Assembly: GCF_026015985.1 (NCBI RefSeq) | Contig: NZ_CP110389.1 | Coordinates: forward strand, 5,426,001 to 5,490,000 | DNA from: Rhodopseudomonas sp. P2A-2r | GTDB lineage: Bacteria; Pseudomonadota; Alphaproteobacteria; Rhizobiales; Xanthobacteraceae | Direction of reading: 5' to 3' | DNA: 64,000 bases | Part shown: piece after piece, positions 55,017 through 64,000 of the stretch | How positions within the stretch are numbered: position 1 is the first letter of the stretch | How the letters are laid out: each line of letters starts with the position of its first letter | The notes under the pieces: model-generated | Databases searched by the model: none | The model's input: only the letters and a program-made list of their open reading frames with translations | Told to the model about the DNA's origin: nothing | Translations under genes and position numbers: made by a program

Positions 55017-56066
55017 ATGATGCTCGGCAGTGACGTTTCTGGCTTGGCGACCGACCCCGCGACCGCTGCGGCGCAGGGGTTGTCGATCGTCGTGCCGGTC
55101 TACAACGAAGCCGCCGGCCTGACCCACTTCCATGAGCGGCTGGGCGTGCTGGCGCAGACCCTGAAGCAGCGCCACGGCCTCGCCTGCGAAGTTGTCTATG
55201 TCGATGACGGCAGCGCCGACGGCACGCTGGCAATCGCCCGCGCGTTGCCGGCCACCTCCTCGCTCGACGTGCAGGTGGTGTCGCTGTCGCGCAATTTCGG
55301 CAAGGAAGCCGCCCTGATGGCCGGGCTCGACCACGCCTCCCGCGGCGCCGTGATGTTCATGGACGGCGACGGTCAGCATCCGCCCGAACTGGTCGAGCAG
55401 CTGGTGCGGCACTGGATCGTCGAAGGCTATGACGTCGTCTATACGGCGAAGGCGCATCGCGACAACGAGTCGTTTCTGCGCCGCCAGGCGGTGCGCGGCT
55501 TCTACGCGCTGATCAACTGGGGCGCCCGCCAGAAGATTCCCGAAGACGCCGGCGACTTCCGGCTGCTGTCACCGCGCGCTGCCGCGGCACTGCGGCTGCT
55601 GCCGGAGCGCAACCGCTTCTTCAAGGGCCTCGCCACCTGGATCGGCTTTCGCCAGTTGCGCGTCGACTACGAACCGGCGGCGCGCGCCCATGGCGTCACC
55701 TCGTTCAACCCGCGACAGCTGATCGGCCTGTCGATCGAGGGGCTGACCTCGTTCTCGGTGGCACCGTTGCGCTTTGCCAGCATGTTCGGATTGCTGCTGG
55801 CGCTTGGTGCCTTCCTGTTCGGCCTCAACATCCTGTGGGAGACCTGGATGGAGGGCAAGTCGGTGCCCGGCTATCCCTCGCTGATGGTCGGCCTGATGAC
55901 CATCGGCGGCGTACAACTGCTGATGATCGGAATCATGGGCGAGTATATCGGCAAGATCCTCTCGGAGCTGAAAGCAAGGCCAATCTACTTCGTGGCCGAG
56001 CACAGCGTGAAGCGTAGCACGACCGACGCCGCCGTCAGCGTCGGCGACCGGACCGCAGCCGAATGA
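55017..56066 (+). CDS. family 2 membrane glycosyltransferase (polyprenyl-phosphate type)
   Basis: The 349-residue GT-A enzyme has LSIVVPVYNEAAGL, the DDGS box (63-66), DGDGQHPP (116-123) as the metal/nucleotide site, and two C-terminal transmembrane helices (about 245-270 and 280-305). The layout matches DPM1/GtrB/ArnC enzymes that load a sugar on undecaprenyl phosphate. The donor sugar cannot be told. It overlaps a YdjC/ChbG deacetylase gene by four bases (ATGA), suggesting attachment and deacetylation of a lipid-linked sugar. Confidence 0.87.
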   Translation: MMLGSDVSGLATDPATAAAQGLSIVVPVYNEAAGLTHFHERLGVLAQTLKQRHGLACEVVYVDDGSADGTLAIARALPATSSLDVQVVSLSRNFGKEAALMAGLDHASRGAVMFMDGDGQHPPELVEQLVRHWIVEGYDVVYTAKAHRDNESFLRRQAVRGFYALINWGARQKIPEDAGDFRLLSPRAAAALRLLPERNRFFKGLATWIGFRQLRVDYEPAARAHGVTSFNPRQLIGLSIEGLTSFSVAPLRFASMFGLLLALGAFLFGLNILWETWMEGKSVPGYPSLMVGLMTIGGVQLLMIGIMGEYIGKILSELKARPIYFVAEHSVKRSTTDAAVSVGDRTAAE

Positions 56067-56905
56067 CCGACGACACGCCGCGCCGGATCTGGCTGTGCGC
56101 CGACGATTACGGTCTCAGCTCCGGCGTTAATCGCGGCATCCGCGAGCTGATCGAACGCGGCCGGCTCAACGCCACGTCGGTGATGGTGGTAGGCCCGGCG
56201 ATCGGTCGCGACGAAGTCAGTGCCCTCAACGAAGCTGTCGCCAGCAGTCCCCGCTGCGCCATCGGCCTGCACGCCACGCTGACCGCGCCGTTCTATCCGC
56301 TGACGATCAACTTCCGGCCGCTGCAGGGTGGCCTGTTCCTGCCGCTCGCCAGCAAGCTGCGCAGCAGCATGTTGCGGCGGCTCGATCCGCAAATGATTCG
56401 CGGCGAGCTGACGGCGCAGATCGCCGCATTCGTGAACCTGTTCGGACGTCCGCCGGACTACATTGACGGCCATCAGCACGTGCACATTTTCCCGCAGGTG
56501 CGCGATGCGTTTCTGGCCGCGGCCAGGACGCAGGCGCCCGAAGCCTGGGTGCGCCAGTGCGGTCGCACCGGGCCGTTGCGGGAGCGGCTGAACATGCCCA
56601 AGGCGATGCTGCTCGATACGCTCAGCGCCGCGTTTCGCAAGCGCGCCGCGCGCCATGGCGTCGCCTTCAATCCCGGCTTTGCTGGCGCCTACGACTTTGT
56701 CCGAGAGGCCGATTTCGGCAGGCTGATGGGCGGCTTTCTCCACGGGCTGCCGGACGGCGGACTCATCATGTGCCACCCTGGCTTTGTCGACGAGGTCCTG
56801 GTCAGCCTCGATCCGCTGACCGACCAGCGCGAGCGGGAGTATGCGTTTCTCGCCAGCGACGACTTTTCGCGCCTGCTCGACGCGAACAAAGTTACATTGA
56901 GCTGA
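56063..56905 (+). CDS. ChbG/HpnK (YdjC)-family carbohydrate deacetylase
   Basis: The 280-residue protein has the metal site spread over CADDYGLSSGVN (D14, D15), GLHATLTAPF and YIDGHQHVHIFP, ending with LIMCHPGFVDEV. The family removes N-acetyl groups from oligosaccharides or lipid-linked sugars; HpnK members are linked to hopanoid genes, which are not present here. Overlap with the glycosyltransferase gene argues for a shared substrate. Confidence 0.86.
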   Translation: MTDDTPRRIWLCADDYGLSSGVNRGIRELIERGRLNATSVMVVGPAIGRDEVSALNEAVASSPRCAIGLHATLTAPFYPLTINFRPLQGGLFLPLASKLRSSMLRRLDPQMIRGELTAQIAAFVNLFGRPPDYIDGHQHVHIFPQVRDAFLAAARTQAPEAWVRQCGRTGPLRERLNMPKAMLLDTLSAAFRKRAARHGVAFNPGFAGAYDFVREADFGRLMGGFLHGLPDGGLIMCHPGFVDEVLVSLDPLTDQREREYAFLASDDFSRLLDANKVTLS

Positions 56906-57035
56906 CGCTTCGGGTCGGCCGCCGGCGATTTGTCGCATACCGAAATTTAATCCGGGCGGCACTATTCGCGACACAAAGCGTCACTACATCTCCCAGGCGC
57001 TGCCGAAGCGCGCTTAGTGCAAGCCGGAGAACGCC

Positions 57036-57854
57036 ATGACACCGCAGGAACGCCAGCTGGTTGACGATCTGTTCGACCGGCTCAGCAAGGTCGAAGCCGC
57101 GCCGCGCGACCGCGATGCGCTCGACGCTATCGCCGCAGGACAACGCCGCGCGCCCAATGCCCTTTATGCGCTGGTGCAGACCGTGTTGCTGCAGGACGAG
57201 GCGCTGAAGCGCGCCCATGACCGCATCACCGAACTGGAAGGCGGCGGCGCGCCCGAACAGGCGCCGCCCGGCGGCTTCCTCGATACCATGCGCGACGCGC
57301 TGTTTGGCCAGAACCAGCCCGCCCCGCGCGGCTCGGTCCCCAACGTCCCGCCCCCGAGCAGCCGCCCGGCCTGGAATACCGGGCAGGTGCTCGGCCAGCC
57401 ACCCGCGCAGGGCGGCTATGGTCAGGGTCAGTACGGCCAGGCGCCAGGCTACGGTCAGGCCCCCGGCTACGCCCAGCCGCAGGCGCCCGCCGCCGCCGGA
57501 GGCGGTGGATCGTTCCTGGGCACTGCCGCAGCTGCTGCGGCCGGCATGGTCGGCGGCTCGCTGCTGCTCGGCAGCATCCGCTCCATGATGGGCGGTGCCG
57601 GCGGCCATCAGGGCTTTGGCGACAGCGCCAATGCCAGCGAGAGCCGGAGCCCGTGGAGTTCGGATTCGTCCGGCGGCAATCTGGCACGCGATGCCGGCGT
57701 CAATGACATCGGCTCATCCGGCCAGCGCGCCGGCGCCTTCGATCAGGCGCAGGCCGATGCCGACCAGGATCAGGACCAGGACCAGGACGATCACGACGAT
57801 ATGGACATGGATTCCGACGATTTCGGCGGCGACGACGACAGCAATTTCGCCTGA
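57036..57854 (+). CDS. DUF2076-type protein with a Gly-rich middle and acidic tail
   Basis: The 272-residue protein starts with a DUF2076-like helical N-terminus (MTPQERQLVDDLFDRLSKVE; APNALYALVQTVLLQDEALK, residues 1-75). A Gln/Gly/Tyr-rich repeat region (GYGQGQYGQAPGYGQAPGYA), a small Ala/Gly hydrophobic stretch (FLGTAAAAAAGMVGGSLLLG) and a C-terminal acidic run (DADQDQDQDQDDHDDMDMDS) follow. Function is unknown and much of it is probably disordered. A strong terminator follows. Confidence 0.8.
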   Translation: MTPQERQLVDDLFDRLSKVEAAPRDRDALDAIAAGQRRAPNALYALVQTVLLQDEALKRAHDRITELEGGGAPEQAPPGGFLDTMRDALFGQNQPAPRGSVPNVPPPSSRPAWNTGQVLGQPPAQGGYGQGQYGQAPGYGQAPGYAQPQAPAAAGGGGSFLGTAAAAAAGMVGGSLLLGSIRSMMGGAGGHQGFGDSANASESRSPWSSDSSGGNLARDAGVNDIGSSGQRAGAFDQAQADADQDQDQDQDDHDDMDMDSDDFGGDDDSNFA

Positions 57855-57874
57855 CCCGGACGCGAACCAAAATG

Positions 57875-57904
57875 AAAACGGCCGCTCCAGGGAGCGGCCG
57901 TTTT
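57875..57904. terminator. bidirectional rho-independent terminator
   Basis: A perfect 14-base stem (AAAACGGCCGCTCC and GGAGCGGCCGTTTT, two-base loop) gives T runs on both strands. It lies between convergent DUF2076 and the L,D-transpeptidase gene. Confidence 0.92.
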
Positions 57905-57923
57905 GCTATCATGGTGAATGAAT

Positions 57924-58724
57924 TCAGATCACGATGACCCGCGCGCCGACGTTGACCCGGCCGTAGAGGTCGATCACGTCCTCGTTGCGCATGCGGATGC
58001 AGCCGGACGAGACATTGGTGCCGATGGTCCACGGCTCGTTGGAGCCATGAATGCGGTACAGCGTCGACCCCAGATACATGGCCCGCGCGCCGAGCGGATT
58101 GGCGGGACCGCCTTCCATGTGCCGCGGCAGATCGGGACGACGCAGCAGCATTTCCGGCGGCGGCGTCCAGGCCGGCCATTCCTTCTTGGCGGTAATGGTC
58201 TTCACGCCCGACCAGGTAAAGCCGGGCTTGCCGACGCCGATGCCATAGCGCATCGCGCGGCCGTCGCCCTGCACCAGGAACAGGAATTTGTTGGGCGTAT
58301 CGACGACGATGGTGCCGGGGCTCTCCTTGCCGGAATAAGCCACCAGTTGCGGCTCGTATTTCGGATCCATCGCCGGACGCGCCGGATCGATGGATTCATC
58401 CTGCTGCAACATGCCCTGCTGCTGCGGTAGTAGCGCGCGCTGCGGTTCATAGGCGCGCGGATAGGGCTGCTGTTCGGCGGACGGCTGTTGCTGGTAACGC
58501 CCGCTTTGCGGCGGCGCGTCGCTGAACAGGAATTCGATGAAGCCGCCGCCCATGCGCGGGCGCTCGGCGTAAGCGACCCGCTGCGGCGCGGGCTGCGACC
58601 GATCCGCATAAAGCACGGCGGGCTCGGCAAACGGCGCGGCAGCGTCGAGCGCGGCAGCCTGATGGAGTCCGGCGCCGAGACATGACGCACTGGCGAGAAA
58701 TGCGACGGATAGTTTTCTGAACAT
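57924..58724 (-). CDS. L,D-transpeptidase (YkuD domain), periplasmic
   Basis: The 266-residue protein has a signal peptide (LSVAFLASASCLGAGLHQAA), a Gln/Pro-rich linker (about 70-125) and a C-terminal YkuD domain. The catalytic region shows H226 in RIHGSN and C242 in NVSSGCIRM, followed by DVIDLYGRVNVGARVIV. It forms 3-3 peptidoglycan cross-links or attaches proteins to the wall. The ATG at 58724 starts the signal peptide. It has a wide upstream gap shared with cheZ. Confidence 0.92.
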   Translation of the reverse strand: MFRKLSVAFLASASCLGAGLHQAAALDAAAPFAEPAVLYADRSQPAPQRVAYAERPRMGGGFIEFLFSDAPPQSGRYQQQPSAEQQPYPRAYEPQRALLPQQQGMLQQDESIDPARPAMDPKYEPQLVAYSGKESPGTIVVDTPNKFLFLVQGDGRAMRYGIGVGKPGFTWSGVKTITAKKEWPAWTPPPEMLLRRPDLPRHMEGGPANPLGARAMYLGSTLYRIHGSNEPWTIGTNVSSGCIRMRNEDVIDLYGRVNVGARVIVI

Positions 58725-59021
58725 CGACGTACTCTGCACTGTTTCGTCGTGGACGCGCCCTCGACCGAGGAGCGCCTTGCACGCCACGAGTTAGAATCAA
58801 AACCGCATCGGTTTGGTAAACGGAAACGGTATTTCGATTCACCACGTCGCAAGTTGAGCCTGTTCTGGATAGTAGCGTTTATTTTCGATGAACACGGATT
58901 GTGCATGGTTAACCGTTGATGAGCGCGTGATGAGCGGTGTTTGCAACACGACAATCCGCGTGAACCCGCCGTTAAACTGATCCGTGTACGACAAGGCATT
59001 GATTGAACGTTGGGGGACCTG
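58725..59021. other. 297-base regulatory gap between divergent L,D-transpeptidase and cheZ genes
   Basis: AT-richer than the surrounding genes. It contains the inverted repeat AAACCG-CAT-CGGTTT at 58800-58814, a possible operator, and a GGTTAACC palindrome at 58908-58915. No ORF is supported. Promoters for both genes are expected here but could not be fixed. Confidence 0.5.
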
Positions 59022-59798
59022 ATGTCTGTTCGTCGCAAGCGCTTTCGTATCGAAGAAGTCATTCTCGGTGGTACGCCGATGCCCGCCGAAATCGCTGGCG
59101 ATACTATGCCCATGCACCGGGAGATCATGACGGAGCTGCGCGCGATCCGCGACCAGATGGGTCGACCTCATCAAGGCGAGAATGCAGTTACCAACCAGAT
59201 CGGCGCGTCCACCGACGCCCAGGTCGCCGAGGCCCACGCCCTCCTCGAGACCTATCGCGCCCAGATCGAACAGTGCGAAAAGCTCAAGATCGAGCTCGAC
59301 CTGATCCACGATGCCATTACCCGCACCAAGCAGGAGATTGCCGTTCTGCACGGCAAGAGCTTCGACGGCGAGGAAATGGCCAAGGTCAACGGCGAGCTCG
59401 GCGCGGTGGTCGGCGGCACCGAGGAAGCCACCCAGCAGATCCTGGAAGCGGCGGAAGCGATCGACAACGCCTCCACGGCCCTCAGCAAGATCACCTCACC
59501 CGACCAGCAGAAGCAGCTCACCGAGGAAATCCAGGAACGCGTTGTCTCGATTTTCGAGGCCTGCAACTTCCAGGATCTCACCGGCCAGCGCATCAGCAAG
59601 GTGATGACCACGATGAAGTTCATCGAGAACCACATCACGACCATGATGGACATCTGGGGCGGCGTCGACGCCATCCGCGCCCATGCGCCGCCGATTGTTG
59701 ACGAGCGCGAGGGTGACGACCGCCTGCTCAATGGCCCGAAGCTCAACGGCGACGTCGGCCACGCCTCGCAGGACGATATCGACGCGCTGTTCGGCTAG
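59022..59798 (+). CDS. CheZ-family protein phosphatase
   Basis: The 258-residue, largely helical protein has the CheZ active site CNFQDLTGQRISKV, with D185 and Q189 in the same spacing as the catalytic Asp and Gln of E. coli CheZ. It ends SQDDIDALFG, like the CheY-binding C-terminal peptide. A long four-helix bundle precedes the site. It should dephosphorylate CheY-P. No che genes are adjacent, but a CheY-like gene is at 16898. GGGGGACCTG lies before the ATG at 59022. Confidence 0.88.
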   Translation: MSVRRKRFRIEEVILGGTPMPAEIAGDTMPMHREIMTELRAIRDQMGRPHQGENAVTNQIGASTDAQVAEAHALLETYRAQIEQCEKLKIELDLIHDAITRTKQEIAVLHGKSFDGEEMAKVNGELGAVVGGTEEATQQILEAAEAIDNASTALSKITSPDQQKQLTEEIQERVVSIFEACNFQDLTGQRISKVMTTMKFIENHITTMMDIWGGVDAIRAHAPPIVDEREGDDRLLNGPKLNGDVGHASQDDIDALFG

Positions 59799-59859
59799 GC
59801 CCACCCCTCATTCCGGGATAGCTCGCAGCTTCAGCGCTCACGTTCCCGAATGACCACAA

Positions 59860-59891
59860 AAAACGGCGCCTCCCACGGGAGGCGCCGTTTT
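59860..59891. terminator. bidirectional rho-independent terminator
   Basis: A perfect stem (AAAACGGCGCCTCCC and GGGAGGCGCCGTTTT, two-base loop) lies between convergent cheZ and the lipoprotein gene, with T runs on both strands. Confidence 0.92.
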
Positions 59892-59914
59892 CGTATCAGA
59901 CCGGACGTAGCTCT

Positions 59915-60436
59915 TTAGGCCCGCGGTGCGCAGCGGACGTACACCATGTTTCCGTAGCGAACCGCGGCATCCTTGTCGATGAAGCGCGTCACCAGAACCC
60001 GACCGTCAAAAGAGACGATCTCGCGGTCCTTTTCGCCGCCCGCCGGGCCGGCCGGGCCGATATAGTTCTTGCCGCTCGGGCTGCCTTTCAGGCGCAATTC
60101 CTGGGGCGTCGCCTCGTCGGCGAGATGCATGATCACCCCGCCGGAGGTGCCGGCGCCGATGATATAGGGCTGCTTGCACTGGCCGCGCGCGGCATTCTCG
60201 GTGCGGGTGCGATCCGCCGGGTTCATGTAGGACGCCAGACCCCAGCGGCCGACCAGCTCGTCGGCGCGGATCGAGGCCGGCATCTCGGGCGCCGGCGGCG
60301 GCTCCTGGGCAACCTCGGGCTGCGACGTGCCGAAGCCGCCGAGTCCACCGAAAGAGCTGCACGCGCCCAAAGACATGGCCAGCATCGAGGCGACCCCCAA
60401 ATTGGCAATTGCGCGCGCGTTGCGTGACCTGATCAT
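59915..60436 (-). CDS. lipoprotein of unknown function
   Basis: The 173-residue protein has an N-terminal basic region, a hydrophobic core and a lipobox LGAC with C26 as the lipidation site. A Gly/Pro-rich linker and one compact domain follow, containing ELVGRWGLASYMNPADRTRT, KQPYIIGAGTSGGVIMHLAD and SFDGRVLVTRFIDKDA. The domain has a lipocalin- or inhibitor-like beta pattern (GRWGLA) but I cannot name a family. The remaining cysteines (QCKQ, RCAP) could pair. Confidence 0.75.
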   Translation of the reverse strand: MIRSRNARAIANLGVASMLAMSLGACSSFGGLGGFGTSQPEVAQEPPPAPEMPASIRADELVGRWGLASYMNPADRTRTENAARGQCKQPYIIGAGTSGGVIMHLADEATPQELRLKGSPSGKNYIGPAGPAGGEKDREIVSFDGRVLVTRFIDKDAAVRYGNMVYVRCAPRA

Positions 60437-60589
60437 AGCATCCCCGTAAAAATATCGATTGTTGCTGACTGCGCCCGTCCGCAGCCCAGCACGAACACCG
60501 GCGGAGCAATGACGCTATCAACTACGCCTTTGCACCGATATGGTTTCCAAATCATCCTATATTGGCCTCACCAAGGCCTTAAGCCCTTG

Positions 60590-60618
60590 CTTGACAGGAT
60601 CGGTATCTCGCCATATTT
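60590..60618 (+). promoter_or_regulatory. heat-shock (sigma-32-type) promoter, also sigma-70-compatible
   Basis: CTTG at 60590-60593, 17 bases, then CCATATTT at 60611-60618 fits the alphaproteobacterial sigma-32 pattern (CTTG-N17/18-CYTAT-T). The same region also reads as TTGACA with 17-base spacing to TATTTC. It lies directly upstream of the CIRCE operator. Confidence 0.7.
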
Positions 60619-60631
60619 CCGGAGCACTTCT

Positions 60632-60658
60632 TTAGCACTCTTGAAGCGCGATTGCTAA
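60632..60658. promoter_or_regulatory. CIRCE operator (HrcA binding site)
   Basis: TTAGCACTC, nine bases, then GATTGCTAA. The left half is perfect and the right half differs at one position from the consensus GAGTGCTAA. It covers the expected transcription start of groES, consistent with HrcA repression relieved on heat shock. Confidence 0.9.
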
Positions 60659-60751
60659 GGGCGCGGACCGATCGACCCAAACGCGGCCAAATCGTCCGGC
60701 CCTGGCCCATATGACAGCGATTCACCCGTCAGCCTAGCCAAAGGAACATCC

Positions 60752-61048
60752 ATGTCGAAGATCAAATTCCGTCCGCTGCACGACCGCGTCGTGGTCAAGC
60801 GCATTCTCGCCGAGGAAAAGACCAAGGGCGGCATCATCATCCCGGATAGCGCCAAGGAAAAGCCCCAGGAGGGCGAGGTGGTTGCGGTCGGCCCCGGTGG
60901 CCGTGACGAGGCCGGCAAGCTGCTGCCGATCGACATCAAGACCGGCGACAAGGTGCTGTTCGGCAAGTGGTCCGGCACCGAGATCAAGCTCGACGGCGAA
61001 GAGCTGCTGATCATGAAGGAATCCGACATCATGGGCGTGCTGGCGTAA
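60752..61048 (+). CDS. groES: co-chaperonin GroES
   Basis: The 98-residue heptameric lid of the chaperonin begins [14 protein letters not shown], has the mobile loop [20 protein letters not shown] and the roof segment [15 protein letters not shown], and ends ESDIMGVLA. It is the first gene of a CIRCE-controlled operon. groEL follows after an unusually long 193-base gap containing a repeat. Confidence 0.97.
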   Translation: MSKIKFRPLHDRVVVKRILAEEKTKGGIIIPDSAKEKPQEGEVVAVGPGGRDEAGKLLPIDIKTGDKVLFGKWSGTEIKLDGEELLIMKESDIMGVLA

Positions 61049-61074
61049 GCACTGGCGTCGCATACCACTAGGAC

Positions 61075-62897
<1,823 letters not shown>

Positions 62898-62929
62898 GCC
62901 CGACCGTTCAACCCGAGCGTTCAATATCG

Positions 62930-62958
62930 AAGGCCGCCCCTCCGGGCGGCCTTCTTTT
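62930..62958 (+). terminator. rho-independent terminator after groEL
   Basis: A ten-pair stem (AAGGCCGCCC and GGGCGGCCTT with loop CTCC) is followed by CTTTT, 33 bases after the groEL stop. Confidence 0.88.
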
Positions 62959-63067
62959 GCGGGGAACGCAAGGTTGTCGAAGCTCTTTTGTTGTCGCCCC
63001 GGTTCTGATTCAATCCGGCGACAAAAAGCTCTAGGGTGGAATCATTGCCCTGTTCGAGGAATTTGAA

Positions 63068-64000
63068 ATGCGCGCGCTTCGTTTTTGCCTGACCGGTCTT
63101 GCTGCGGCCTCAACCGTGCTGGCGCTGGGACCTGCCTCCGCCCAGATGAAGCTTGCGCCCAAGAGCGCCGCGCCGGCCAACGAGGCCCGCTACTTCACCT
63201 CGATTGACGGTTTGATGGACGGCAATGCCGACGTCATCCTCAAGGAAATCCGCCAGGGCAAGACCGTCACATCGGCGACGCTCGACGTCTGCTATCCCGC
63301 CGAAAAGGGTTCCGAGCGCAAGGACCGCTTCGTCGCCAACCTCGCCGTGAGCGGCCAGACCCTGACCGGCACCGCCCAGACCCAGGTCGACAAGCTGCCG
63401 GTCTCCGTCAAGCTGACGCGCAAGCCCACCGGCGAGAATTTCGAATTCAAGGGCCAGATCTCCGTGGGCCAGACCACCAACAACGTGGTCTCATCCGACA
63501 ATTCCGACCAGAGCGAAAAGGAATTCCAGGACAACCAGGCCGTCGACGACAACATCACCGCGTCGCCGAAGGATTTCACCGAAGTCTCTCCCGAAGCGGT
63601 TGCGGTCAAGATCAAGCTGGAGGCGGCGCTGGATTTCGTCCGCACGCTGAAGGGGCAGAATGTCGAGGTGTCGCTCGGCAGCCTCAGCGTCGCCTGCGAC
63701 GCCTTGCGCGCCGGCGAGCAGGTAATCACGCTCAATATCGATCCGGAGCGCGCGGCGGCCTTCGTGGCCAAGGCAAAGACCTATCCCGGCGTGGTCAACG
63801 CCGGCTGGACCACCGGCGCGGTCGATCTGGAACGCACTATCCGCTTCGCCGCCGCCGAGTGGCGCGACGGCGACAGACTGAACCGTGACAAGATTGCGAC
63901 GACGATCGCCAACGTGCTGGCCAAGTCCCTGTCGGCCAAACTGACGGCGTCGAAATGGAGCGACGAGACAGGAAAATTGAAGCTGACCTTCAAGCGGCCG
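63068..64000 (+). CDS. secreted protein of unknown function, truncated by the window edge
   Basis: The frame is open for 311 codons to the end of the window with no stop. A signal peptide (LRFCLTGLAAASTVLALGPA) is cut near ASA|QMKLAPK. The mature part is soluble and beta-rich, with regular Lys/Thr/Val alternation (KLPVSVKLTRKPTGENFEFK; LSVACDALRAGEQVITLNID) and two cysteines. No domain is recognised. It lies downstream of the groEL terminator, so it should have its own promoter in the gap 62959-63067. Confidence 0.75.
   Translation, partial: MRALRFCLTGLAAASTVLALGPASAQMKLAPKSAAPANEARYFTSIDGLMDGNADVILKEIRQGKTVTSATLDVCYPAEKGSERKDRFVANLAVSGQTLTGTAQTQVDKLPVSVKLTRKPTGENFEFKGQISVGQTTNNVVSSDNSDQSEKEFQDNQAVDDNITASPKDFTEVSPEAVAVKIKLEAALDFVRTLKGQNVEVSLGSLSVACDALRAGEQVITLNIDPERAAAFVAKAKTYPGVVNAGWTTGAVDLERTIRFAAAEWRDGDRLNRDKIATTIANVLAKSLSAKLTASKWSDETGKLKLTFKRP

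Larger units (their letters stand above)
60437..60751. promoter_or_regulatory. groESL regulatory region
   Basis: This 315-base region separates the lipoprotein gene from groES. It contains the sigma-32-like promoter (60590-60618) and the CIRCE operator (60632-60658), leaving a leader of about 90 bases. No ORF is supported. AAGGAAC lies before the groES start. Confidence 0.8.

Overview
The window is an ordinary, densely coded, high-GC chromosomal segment of an alphaproteobacterium. Gene content and order point to the Bradyrhizobium/Rhodopseudomonas/Afipia group (Nitrobacteraceae): an Omp31-type surface porin, DUF4170, DUF2093 and RHH_4 proteins, an ileS-lspA-M16-M16 run, a hisZ-hisG pair, an orphan CheY and a CIRCE-controlled groESL operon. 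The genus cannot be fixed by eye. No phage, plasmid, insertion sequence, CRISPR array, rRNA or tRNA gene was seen.

Layout. 0-3 kb (minus): uvrC, pgsA, moaD and the first bases of what is probably moaE. 3.3-9.6 kb: porin, cold-shock protein, rlmJ, RNase T2, small secreted proteins, two hotdog thioesterases and a tautomerase. 9.8-19 kb: hisS, a HWE-type histidine kinase, a holin-like/YihY membrane pair, a TipF-like degenerate EAL protein, a HAD hydrolase, a CheY, ribF and a sugar O-acetyltransferase. 19.4-27.3 kb: ileS, lspA, an envelope protein, two M16 peptidase-like proteins, arfB. 28-31 kb: a periplasmic dehydrogenase module (cytochrome c, VOC protein, gluconate-dehydrogenase-subunit-3-like Tat protein, GMC oxidoreductase with a Cys motif). 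31-43 kb: RHH regulator, mutL, rsmD, rluB with a very long Arg/Gly-rich N-terminus, tadA, purD, a small regulator/membrane protein/hydrolase unit, xseA. 43-50 kb: pmbA, cysQ-like phosphatase, DUF4170, DUF374 acyltransferase, waaA, lpxK (lipid A/Kdo assembly), DUF2093. 50-60 kb: ubiA, rsmE, hisZ-hisG, a glycosyltransferase-deacetylase pair, DUF2076, L,D-transpeptidase, cheZ, a lipoprotein. 60-64 kb: heat-shock promoter, CIRCE operator, groES, groEL and a truncated secreted protein.

Two global patterns stand out. First, ten protein-coding genes, including essential ones (ileS, lspA, lpxK, waaA), are each interrupted by one or two apparent one-base deletions, most in or next to short homopolymers. 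All eleven are losses and none is a gain. This reads as residual sequencing or assembly error rather than gene decay, so the broken genes are annotated across the shift. Second, intergenic gaps carry several families of dispersed palindromic repeats, one copy lying inside the groES-groEL operon. These explain most of the non-coding sequence.

No wholly new system was recognised. The most interesting items are the TipF-like EAL protein with a degenerate active site, the GMC/cytochrome module, a long-form HisG encoded with HisZ, the Arg/Gly-rich RluB extension, and the repeats.
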